From assembly GCA_029204225.1 (NCBI GenBank), contig CM055099.1, forward strand, positions 67,759,084 through 67,823,083: DNA of 64,000 nt, in the 5' to 3' direction. How positions within the stretch are numbered: the stretch's first letter is position 1; each line of letters starts with the position of its first letter. Position numbers and translations under genes: made by a program. The notes under the pieces are model-generated. The model saw only the letters and a list, made by a program, of their open reading frames with translations, had not been told where the DNA came from and ran no database searches. This DNA comes from Diphasiastrum complanatum. Lineage: Eukaryota > Streptophyta > Lycopodiopsida > Lycopodiales > Lycopodiaceae. Below, piece by piece: positions 54,641 to 64,000 of this stretch.

Positions 54641-57572
54641 ATGTCTTCTATCGATACTTCTAAGTCTCCATGCTATACTATCCATCGTGATGTCCCATCT
54701 GCAACGGACATCATGATTCTTCCTAGCACAAGCATGGTCACTTAGTGGATGACCTTGCGGATCTGCTACTCACTGCAATGGGTATTCATGAGAGAGCCTT
54801 TTCAGGTCGCATCAATATGGATTCCATCACTCTTGCCTTCAGTACGTGGAAGGAAGAGAAATTCAAATTTTATATCACTTTTCAGGGAGCCACACATAAG
54901 GTATGCGTCACTAAGGCCGCCCTTGCAACTATAGGTATAGCATCTAGCACGCAGGCCTCACCCAATCATAAGCATGCCAAACAGACCATCAAGCCATATA
55001 TTGACTTCACCAACGATCTGCACTGGACCAATGACGGCTACCTTCTGGAAGCCATCACTGAGCCTTCAATCCAAGCTGCTGCCCAGTTACTGAACAACCT
55101 CCTGATGGTTGACAACCTCAGGAAAGATCGCATCACATCACAGATCCTCCATAGGATAGTGGAGTCCCACACCAAGTTAGCCAAAGCCCCTCTTGAACCG
55201 TATAATTGGTTCAAGACTATTTCTGGTGAGTTCAAACGAGCTATTAAGGCCAATACTAGGCAGTAGTTTGCTGCCGACTCTTTATTGTCTCTTTTAGCTG
55301 CTTCTCATTTAGAAAACAGAATTCATGGCTTCCACCTGGATTCTATGCTTTTGGTCTATGAAGAAGCACCGGCCAAGTCATCTCACCAGGCCTCGAGTTC
55401 TCATAGTCATCGTCGTCCATGCAGCAAGATCGTTATTTCTGACTCGGCTTCCGCGTCACGACGTCGCACTAGGCATATCTCGTCAGCTGCTCTTCCACCC
55501 CCTGCTGTTGTTCGCACTGAACTTTCCATTCTCCCAGCCTCTGATGCTTCGCTCATCTCTGCTTCCATTCAAGGACAGTCTGTGACCATTGGGCCTACCA
55601 TTCCCATCACAGCTGCCCAGGTCGCCTCACCCCCACACACCGAAGCCACCTCACCAAACACACAGTTCTTCATGGATATGTTCGATGATTCCGATCCCCT
55701 TGGGGCCACCAAAATTTTTGAAATGCCCCAAAGCCCTATGCCCTTTGAACTCCAATCCCTTGGCAGAGGATTCAAACATATCCATGAATCTATTGTTGGT
55801 GTTGAAGATGTCAGCCAACAACCTCATACGGAAGATAGTCCAGCCGCACTTTGGTCGACAAAGCTATAAAATCACCAAAACAGTTCGACGCCATAGTGCC
55901 TGAAGGGTTTGAAGAGGAAGGCCATTTTGAAGAAAAAGACGTAGTGGCACCTATTCCATGCCAACCAAGGACAGCTCCATCAGGTCCTCCTGCTGCTGCT
56001 GCCTCCATAACCATCGATTCTAGGGATGCTCTAGGTTTGGTTTCAAGCCTTGCGCAAGTGATCCAGTCGATGCTAGATAAAAAGAAAAAAATGGAGTAGA
56101 GAATCTCTGATCTAGAATCCAAAAACACTCTGATCAGCCAGAAACTTGTCCAGCTGGATCGAGAGTTGAAGATTGCCAAACAACACGAAGACAAGGCTAA
56201 AGCCGAAAAGAAGTTGGCCCAGCAACAAGCTGATCGCTTGGAAGAATACATCAGCTCCCTGCAAAATGTCCTGACAACCGCACATGATCAGGTGGATAAG
56301 GCCACGCAGGATGCCAAGCAACAGGTGCAACTGTTGAAGGGGCAATTGCAGATGGCTGAACAAGATCACACACGGCTTCAAGGTGAATTGGATGCGACCA
56401 CCTTTGAGCGTGATGCGTATTTTCAAACGCAAATACCAGATCATCCGGTCACACCGACGGAGATTGCATATTTGTTCAAAAAAGTGGAGACATACAAAGT
56501 GGCCCTTCAAGGATCTCAAGGCCGCTTTGACAGGTTCAAAGGAGCAGCTTCAACCGAGTTGGCAAAGGCTAAAGAGACCCTCACCGCCTATGAAAAAGCA
56601 GTCGTTCGAGTGTTGAAAGCCGGATCACAAATCCTCGTACCGGTCATGCCGCAATTCTCCCCTTCGCGCCAAGAAGCCGTACCAATGGATACAGGGGTTG
56701 ATTCGAGCATGGACCAGGGGAGAGCTCCAGATATAGCAGACCAACCGCCAACCATACCCCAGTACAAGTGGGTCCACCTTCATCAAGGACAACACCTCTA
56801 TTCAGAAGGCCCATCAACGTTGAGGACCAAATCCAGACCTTCTTAAAGCAACATCCGCATGAGTCCTCGCGTGGTGGATGGGTTCTGAAGTTTAAGACCT
56901 CCAAGATCGAGGCCGGCAAAGAGTTGGACAAAATACCTGCATTGGGAGAGCAGCCGGCATGGAGAATCACGGTTTTTTAGAAAACTCCAGAATCAATCAG
57001 GAGTTACGTTGCCAGCCCTTGCCAATTGCGGGTAGATCCCTATTACATGCCAATGTTGCGAATAAATAAATGGAAAGATTTGGGATTGGCTATGGACAAG
57101 GTCACTATCCGTATGCCCAATTGGCCAATCATCCATTAGCCTTACAGCTGGACCATCTCAGTGGATTTCCACTGCGCCTTACAAGCCTATCAACGAGAGA
57201 ATGTCCACTCTCCAGATCCAACGGTGCGACAATCGGCAATGTTTGCTAAAGATCTAACTCTGTTGGCATCAGTGGCAACCAGATGGGATGATTGTCTCCC
57301 TCCTCTAGCATTCGATCCAAATAAGCTGATGGCCTCAGAGAAAATCAAAGATCAGTTGCCGGTTGCTCGTTTATATTTTTGTGCAGCAATTATGGGAGGC
57401 TCCTAGAAATCACGCTTCACATCATGGACAGCCTCCAAGTGGATTGCCGGAGCCCACCGTTGTTTCCTGCCACACAATTTGGATTTTAATACTGCACGTC
57501 TCGATTTTATGGAGAAGGTGCATCATCATTTAATCAAGATTCAGCGCGAAGCCAATAAAAGTCCCCAATAAC
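54641..57572 (+). pseudogene. long unrecognised ORF after gypsy integrase
   Basis: An extra gene between integrase and 3' LTR, about 950 codons in broken frames. It starts ATG 54641 (MSSIDTSKSPCYTIH), shifts frame near 54740, then has an ordered N-domain (54745-55266, LLTAMGIHERAFSG, WKEEKFKFYITFQG), a Ser/Pro-rich segment (55285-55869), a long coiled coil (about 56090-56620, rich in K, E and Q heptads such as KIAKQHEDKAKAEKKLAQQQ) and a mixed C-domain (56768-57572, with WRITVF and PYYMPMLRINKWKDLGL). No signal peptide or membrane segment is visible, so it does not look like an envelope protein. Stops and shifts occur at about 55267, 56097, 56845, 56980, 57137 and 57404. Function unknown. Confidence 0.65.
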
Positions 57573-57608
57573 TACATATTGTAGGTGTCGTGGGACCACC
57601 ACCAGTTT

Positions 57609-57620
57609 TGGTGGGGGATA
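57609..57620 (+). promoter_or_regulatory. polypurine tract
   Basis: The G-rich run tggtgggggata ends one base before the tgttggaggg LTR start. It would serve as the plus-strand primer of the gypsy element. Confidence 0.6.
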
Positions 57621-57621
57621 C

Positions 57622-58330
57622 TGTTGGAGGGTTTGCGGATCCCAAGGCAACCCTAACCCTAGTTAATAAGTGAGAGGGATTTGGCACCCTACATGTGTAA
57701 GTCCAACTCGATGATCACACAGTTATTTGATTGATTAGTTAAAAGTTAATAAAAGGACTTTAGGCCTTTTTGCGAGACTTTGAATGTCGCAGGGCCTAAA
57801 TGTTAAGTTAGTAAATAAAGTCGGGTTTCCCTCCAATTTTGATGGTTTTCACACTTTTTTAAATTCGAATAAAAAGAGAGACAAGACTGGACCAATAGGA
57901 TTCAGAGGCCAGGGTTCTCCTCTCTACTATAAGAAGGGACCAACTCGAGTTGCTCCTCATGTTCATTTCCTCATTTCAATAAAGCAATTTGGTTCTCTTC
58001 ATAAATGGATTGATGAATGTCCTTGCTCTCTATCACTTTTCCTCCATCTCTCATGCTTATTTGGATTTTGCTAATTGTTGGATCTGAGTGTTATTGGGAT
58101 TGTATGTTATTATACTTTTTATGAGAGAAGAAGGGAGAGAGAGAGAGAGAAAGAGTAAGCTATCTCTGTTGTGGATGGGTAGTGTTAAGGGATGTGTAGT
58201 GTTAAAGAGTAGGGTTAATGGATGTAGAGATAGATGTGAATCCTCCATTCATGTTGAAATCTGAACTAAACTATCGCTCTCTTGGGAACGAACCTACGCG
58301 TGACCATTAACTCCGTCTCTTTGATGCTAG
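57622..58330 (+). repeat. gypsy 3' LTR
   Basis: It starts TGTTGGAGGG after the polypurine tract. It contains a ctataaga TATA-like element near 57925, an aataaag signal near 57980 and a GA microsatellite at 58137-58155. The right end is estimated from the change in composition near 58330. It has no partner in the window. Confidence 0.6.
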
Positions 58331-58331
58331 A

Positions 58332-59054
58332 TTGACTAAACCTTGGATTCAGGTTAGGCAAGGAAAGAAACCCACTACAAACCAGCACATCGCCACCTTG
58401 GAAGAACGATTAAAGACAGCTGCCCAATCAACGTCGTCTGCCCATGCAGAGCACGCCCAGTTCCATGATTCTGGCACCACTTTGATGGATCCGATGGTGG
58501 AGATGGAGCAAGATTCCAACAGCCTTCACCTGATACTCAAGGCTCAACATTTCAAGCCCAACCCCTGGGGCAAGGAGCTCAAGCACCAACCAATCCAGAA
58601 GGCTCTGGTGGTACCGGCCCCCAACACTATCTTTTTCTTTCCTCCACTTCTAACCCCATCGACACCACTAATCTCATTGACACCACTAACCTCCCACTTA
58701 TTCAACGCCAATTTTCTCCTGAATCACAAAGAATTGCTGAAGGTAACCATTCCCCTCCTCTCTCCCCTGAACTTGAACCACAAATTCAACATGTCATTGC
58801 CTCTGAAGCACCAACCATCTGGCACAGAATCACACCTACAAAACCGAGCAAGGAGCTGCGTGCATCTGAAGAATTTGTCAAACAATATCCAACCACAAAG
58901 GAACGCGACGACTACATATTGCCAAATCTGGACCAGTGTAAAACCCATAAAGAAGCAGTCAAACTCCTGGATCCACAACCCCTGTAGTGCCACCAGCTCT
59001 TCCTACAAAGCAAGACCTCCATGGCACGGTATCTCAAAGCACCCTCCTACATGA
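58332..59054 (+). pseudogene. unrecognised protein-coding remnant
   Basis: A frame starts near 58332 with PWIQVRQGKKPTTNQ and a helical EERLKTAAQ segment, then becomes Pro/His-rich. After about 58560 a different frame is the coherent one: EPQIQHVIASEAPTIWHRI, KPSKELRASEEFVKQYP and LDQCKTHKEAVKLLDPQPL, ending at TAG near 58985. The change of coherent frame suggests one indel. I do not recognise the family. It could be a fragment of a retrotransposon ORF1. Confidence 0.4.
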
Positions 59055-59250
59055 GAAAAAAATCTCTATTATTATTCGGTAGCGAGGCGAGAACCATTTC
59101 ATGGCACCAAGGTCAAGAATCGGATATTTTGGCCCAAGCTCACAGGCGTCGGTACCGGCAACTTAGCCAAAGACATGGTCACCAACTGCCGTGTATTCTA
59201 CGCTAAATTCACACGTGTGGGACGCCCTACACATGTATTTTTTATCTCCT
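59055..59250. other. no gene seen
   Basis: Short transition between the unrecognised remnant and the copia 3' LTR. Confidence 0.4.
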
Positions 59251-59813
59251 AAGCACAATAACACCATAAAGATCAGACTAGCATTGGTTGTCAATAGGAA
59301 AGCTGACCATACAAGCAATATTATTGTGTTACAAGCAAGATCTTTCAATAAAACATAAGAAAAAGCATCATAAATGCCTCTACTCGGCTAGAGAGAGAAA
59401 ATAGCAAGTACAAAACTTGCGGAGAGAGAGAGGGCACAAAGAGCTTGTCTCCAAATTTGCATTACACACAAATTTCATCATTTTCTCAATGAGAGTACAT
59501 CACATATATATAGATCCATGAACTCTTCTTCTACTTTGAGTTGAATTGGAGTTGTGGATCCACCTCTCAAGCTATCTAGACTTATCCAAGCTAGCTCACT
59601 ATGTCTAATTGTACCACATAGTCTTTTCATGCATTAAATGTGGCATGTAAAGTACAAATGGCAATTCCTATGGTAGCTCGAGTTTCTACTTCTACCTACC
59701 TTAAATATTTTATTCTAAGATGGGTCTATACTAAGCCAAAAGAGCTCAATTCATCTTTGGCATTTTTAGGACCCATACTCACAACATTAGATAGATTTTT
59801 CAATATTTTGACA
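59250..59813 (-). repeat. copia 3' LTR (far end approximate)
   Basis: On the minus strand it starts TGTCAAAATATTG at 59813, after the tttaggag purine stretch. It contains a tatatatatg TATA-like run near 59505 and short GA runs near 59390 and 59430. The end near 59250 is not precise. The 5' LTR lies outside the window or is lost. Confidence 0.6.
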
Positions 59814-59828
59814 CTCCTAAAAATGTAT

Positions 59829-61997
59829 CTAATGTGGATCAAGCATTGATCTTGAGATAAGACCAAGATTAGACCTATGCTTTGAGAAGGCACTTTTGCA
59901 AAGTGGCTTTGTGAGAAGATCAGCAATACACGAAGATGTGTTGACATGTTTTAAGTTGATTTCTCCAATGAGCTTTTTCCTAACAAAATGGTGTGCCACT
60001 TCTATATGCTTGCTTCTTGCATGAAAAATAGGATTGTTTGCAAGAGCTTGTGCCGAAATGTTGTCACATTTGATCAAGGGAAGATCATCCTCTTTGATGC
60101 CCTTTAGCTCCATGATTAACCTCTTGATCCAAAGCACCTCTTTAGTTGTTGTCGTGAGTGCTTTGTACTTGGCCTCACAAGATGATAGAGATATGGTATC
60201 TTGCTTCTTTGAAAGCCAAGACACAAGATTGCCTCCAAGAGAGATAGTATATGCATTAATGGACTTCCGATCCATTTTATCACTTGCAAAGTCGGAATCT
60301 GAATAGCCAACAATGGTTAGATCTTCATTCTTGTACAATAAACCATAATCTCGAGTAGAAGATACATATCTTAGAACTCTCTTGGCCATCTTCCAATTTT
60401 GGATCTTGGGATCTTGCATAAATTGACTCAATTTGTGCACACAATAGCTCAAATCGGGTCTAGTGATAGTAAGCCAAATTAAAGAGCCTATAAGACTCCT
60501 ACAAAGTGTGATGTCCTCAAAGGATCTTTCATCACTTTTAATAGGATCTTTTACATGTTGCTCCATGGGAGTATCTATGCCTTTACAACTTTGCATATTG
60601 AATTTTCTCAACATAGAAAAGACATATCTAGATTGACAAATAAAAGCATACTCTTCATGAAAATCAATCTCAAGGCCCAAAATGTAATGGATCTCTCCTA
60701 GATCTTGCATTTTAAATTCTTTTCCTAATGCATCTTTGGTTTCTTGAACTAGCATCAAACAACTTCCACTAAGAATAATGGCATCTACAAAGATTAGGAG
60801 AATGACAATATTACTACCATCAAATTTTAAGTACATAGAAGGATCATAGTCACTAAGCACAAATCCTAATGAAAGTAGAAAGTTGTTGAGTCTTGAATAC
60901 CATGATATAGGCGCTTGCTTTAAGCCATAAAGACTTCTAAATAGCAAACACACCTTAGATTTATCCTTGATAAATCCTTGAGGCTGTTCCATGTATATCT
61001 CCTCCTCAAGATAGCCATTCAAAAAAGCGTTGGAGACATCAAGTTGAAACAATTTCCACTTAAAAAATAAGGCAAGAGAGATTATAATTCTTATTGTCAC
61101 CATCTTTGCTACAGGAGCAAAGGTTTCTTCATAGTCAAGGCCATATATTTGTGCAAATCCTTTAGCACATAATCTTGCCTTGTACTTGTTGATGGAGCCA
61201 TCATGATTGTACTTGATCTTGAACACCCACTTGCATCTAATGATATGCATGTAAGGTGGTGGATCCACTAGCTCCCATGTGTGGTTGGTAATCAAGGCAT
61301 CATATTCAATCTTCATGGCCTCATTCCACTCCTTGGTATTCAGGGCTTCTTGAACATCTTTGGGCTCCTCATGAGAAACAAAATAAGCATAAGTGGAATC
61401 AAGATCCACTTGTCTTCCTTTGTCATCATAAGTGAGCCTCTTGGGCTCGGATCTCTCCCTCGTGGATCTTCTAGGAGTGAAAATCCGAGGACTTCCATCT
61501 TCAATTCTTGACTCCTCCATATGTTGATTGTCTTCAATAACAATAGGTGATAGATTTTGAGGTTGCTTTATCTCGGCCCCTCCATGATTGAACTTTTCTT
61601 CTTCATGAAAAACTACATCTCTAATATCAATTACTTTAGAGCTAGAGAGCATGTAGATTCGATAGGATTTCTTGTTGGATGAATATCCAACCATTACTCC
61701 TTTGCTTGTACAAGGATCTTCCTTCTTTCTTGTTTCCAAGGGAATATGGACAAAGCATATGCATCCAAATACTCTAAGGTGTTCAACCTTAGGTTTCTTC
61801 AAATAGAGTGCTTCATATGGTGACTTTCCTCCAAGTGCAACATGAGGGAGTCTATTGCAAAGATAGTTTGAACAATTGATAGCCTCACCCCAAAAGTCTT
61901 TTGACAATGTTGCCTCAATTCTAATGGTTTTGGCACATTCACACAGTGTTCTATTCTTTCTTTCAGCCACCCCATTTGAGATGGTGTATATGCACAA
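59829..61997 (-). pseudogene. copia pol: integrase C-part, RT and RNase H (722-codon ORF)
   Basis: The longest intact frame in the window. It begins in the integrase C-part (NRTLCECAKTIRIEATLS, VFGCICFVHIPLETR) and continues through the STRERSEPKRLTYDDKG linker. RT follows with HTWELVDPPPYMHIIRCKWV, YEETFAPVAKM, LFQLDVSNAFLNGYLEEEI and SLYGLKQAPISWY. RNase H has YSDSDFASDKMDRKSI, SLSSCEAKYKALTTTTKEVL and the closing LTKPLCKSAFSKHRSNLGL. The RT active site at 60780-60791 reads FVDA where copia has YVDD, so the second catalytic aspartate is lost and RT should be inactive. Upstream it overlaps the preceding ORF by 200 bp in another frame. Confidence 0.95.
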
Positions 61998-62902
61998 GAA
62001 AACTCCCTTTTAATGCCTTCAAGCTCACAATAATCATGAAATTTATTAGAAGTGTACTCCCCACCTCCATCACTTTTAAGAATCTTGATTTTGTAAGAGA
62101 ATTGCTTTTCAACTAGAGCTTTGAACTTTAGGAAATAGTCAAACACCATAGATTTTGAAGCTAGAAGATATACCCAAGTAAATCTAGTGAAATCATCAAT
62201 GAAAGTTACAAAGCAAGTAGCACCACCCTTGCTCTTTGAAGATGATAAGTGCACATCCGAGTGTATGAGCTCCAATGGATGTGTAGTCTTGAAAGATGAC
62301 CTTGAAAAAGGCTTCTTATGAGACTCAGATATGGCACAAGCCTCACATGGCTTGAAATTCTTGGAGATAAGATTAGGCAAGCCAATAGCTTTGGATTTCT
62401 TGACCATGGACACCATATAATTATAGTTAGGATGTCCCAACCTTCTATGCCATAGTTCCTCCAAAGACATATGAGTAGCAAAAGCACTATCACAAGAGTT
62501 AGCATACTCTTTGGGATCAAGTTTGTAGATTCCACCATATCTAGAGCCAAATGCAAGGATCTCATCATGCTTCTTGATTGTACATGTATCAACATTAAAA
62601 TTCACATCTAGTCCACTATCAAACAATTGCCCAACACTAATAAGATTTTTTGTTAACTTGGGAACAAAAAGTACATTAGACAGAGAAAGAACTTTTGATG
62701 AAGAAAGCTTTAAGGGAATGGTCCCTATGCCTTCAATAGCACACTCATAATCATTTGCTGTGTAGATGGACTTCTTGGCTCCTTCATAAGGTGACATGGA
62801 TGAAAAAGAATACTTGGAGCTACACATATGTGAGGAAGCTCCACTGTCGATATACCACGAACCATCCTTCTTGAAAGGTGATGAAGAAAAACTCGAGACC
62901 AT
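61799..62902 (-). pseudogene. copia protease and integrase (367-codon ORF)
   Basis: It begins just after the nucleocapsid with WYIDSGASSHM (protease active site), then LSLSNVLFVPKLTKNLISVGQL, the pre-integrase zinc region (LWHRRLGHPNYNYM...CEACAISESHKKPF) and the integrase core with HSDVHLSSSKSKGGA, FIDDFTRF and KSDGGGEYTS. At about 61960 one frameshift in YTPSQMG (family YTPQQNG) throws the frame off, and the correct frame continues in the 59829-61997 ORF. It shares its frame with gag upstream. Confidence 0.93.
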
Positions 62903-62989
62903 AAGAGATCCCTCTCCATCACTTGCATGAGCATCTTCTTTCTCTTCATTAGAAATGTTGGCTTGCTTGAATTGACTCTTCTTCTTGAA

Positions 62990-63780
62990 TCAATTGGTGG
63001 CATAATTTCCCTTCTTGCCACAAAAGAAACACTTGATGCTTTTCTTCTTCTTCTTGGATGTGGAAGCTTGAGAGGACTCATCCTCATCTCCTTTCTCCTT
63101 GGAAATAAGATTGTTCTTTCTTGAAGAGGATTGATGTTGATTTTTACTTCTTGTCTTGTGCTTGTCTTTGTTAAAAAGAGCTTTACCATCAATGTTGAGA
63201 GACAGTCTCTCCATTTTCAAGAGTTTATACTCTTGTCTTGATTCTTCAGAAATGAGCACACTTTGGAGTGCTTCCAAACTTGGTAGCTCCTCCTTAATGG
63301 CATAACTCTGAACAAGGTTGTCATATTCCTCCTTTAACCCATTAAGTATGACTTGAACAAGTTCATTTTGGTTGATGGAGTCTCCTATGCATGACAATTC
63401 TCTATGGAGGTCTTTAACTCTCATTACATAAGATGAAGCACATTCATCACTTCTCTGTACACTTTGAAAAATTTGGTTTCTTAGTGTTAGAAGTCTAGAA
63501 GTATTTTTTGCCTCATAGATAGACTTGAGGGTATCCCAAGCATCTTTGGCATTAGTACAAGCACCAATTTCTCTTAAGATGTCATTTGAGACATTTATCT
63601 TAATATAATACAGAGCCATCCTGGCTCTCTTTTTGTACTTTGGAATTTCTTGAGGAATTTGTGTTTCTTCTTCAATGCCAAGTACAATATCCATCACATC
63701 TTGTAGTATTAAGACAGATTCCATTCTAACCTTCCAAATTGAGTACTTTGAAATTTAGAACATCATTGAAGCAACTTGAT
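62990..63780 (-). pseudogene. copia gag
   Basis: Gag frame with SIWKVRMESVLILQDVMDIVLGIEEE, the mid-region MALYYIKINVSNDILREI and AKDAWDTLKSIYEAKNTSRL, QNELVQVILNGLKEEYDNLV and a knuckle CFFCGKKGNYATN. A TGA at 62990 replaces the residue after YATN; the same frame resumes downstream as protease, so this is a single nonsense change. Upstream of 63724 a TAA near 63755 interrupts the N-terminus (coherent sequence continues: SKYSIWKVR). No primer site was found before the window edge. Confidence 0.9.
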
Positions 63781-64000
63781 TCATCTATCAAAGTAGTCAT
63801 GAAAGTGTAAAAGGTGAATGAGATAGTGTCTTCCCTTTGCATACCTGTGGCTAATGCAACTAATCCTTGATGGCTTCTCCTTAGATCTTGAAGATCTCCT
63901 TGGTGTCCTCGGGTGTGGAGTTGTTGGAGTTAATCTTCACTCCTACTCACCTAAACTTATCCCTGAGCACTACGTTATTCTCTCTCTACAACGATAGTAG

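Noticed and set aside
54641..57572. Envelope protein of an endogenous retrovirus-like gypsy
   Set aside because: There is no signal peptide, cleavage site or transmembrane helix in the readable frames; the main feature is a coiled coil.

Overview
The window is nuclear DNA from a land plant with a large, transposon-filled genome. The evidence is one intact multi-exon plant laccase, plant-type introns (GT-AG, AT-rich), plant Ty1/copia and Ty3/gypsy lineages with initiator-methionine tRNA primer sites, and long gene-poor stretches. The species cannot be named from sequence alone. A gymnosperm or another big-genome vascular plant fits, but this is inference.

Layout. 1-1571: two tandem copies of an ~862 bp unit. 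1739-4620: a copia pol 3' tail, an LTR, a primer site and a degraded gag-protease-integrase. About 4690-7934: a decayed intron-containing gene that reads as a ParB-like domain followed by an N6/N4-type DNA methyltransferase domain. 8210-12330: two copia relics, one in each orientation; the second has lost its reverse transcriptase by a deletion that keeps the reading frame. 12536-15500: a transposon-like pseudogene, a 159 bp GA repeat and palindromic GTCGG/CCGAC repeats. 15590-16500: a copia RT relic. 17660-20658 (minus): the laccase, the only apparently functional host gene. 22430-24800: copia LTR-gag-protease relic. 26691-27225: tandem duplication. 28720-31510 (minus): chromodomain-type gypsy relic. 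32372-36830 (minus): LTR-bounded copia deletion derivative with a pol tail beyond its 5' LTR. 39000-42560 (minus): further copia relics. 43451-44833: a DUF7869-like fragment, then copia RNase H, LTR and primer site. 45022-46433: 18 bp inverted repeats enclosing a minisatellite. 46574-58330: a nest of a copia fragment, a gypsy LTR and gag, a minus-strand copia tail, then a gypsy pol followed by a long extra ORF and a 3' LTR. 59250 to the right-hand edge (minus): the best-preserved copia element, with one stop, one frameshift and a damaged RT active site.

How the parts relate. Nearly all coding capacity belongs to LTR retrotransposons, and most copies are broken by nonsense codons, frameshifts and internal deletions. 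The laccase sits in a relatively clean ~4 kb island with a TATA box and poly(A) signal and would act in the cell wall in lignin or flavonoid oxidation. The most unusual content is the ParB/methyltransferase gene remnant. Next come the long unrecognised ORF after the gypsy integrase and a copia lineage whose pol C-terminus is a short-repeat array found beside LTRs at three loci.
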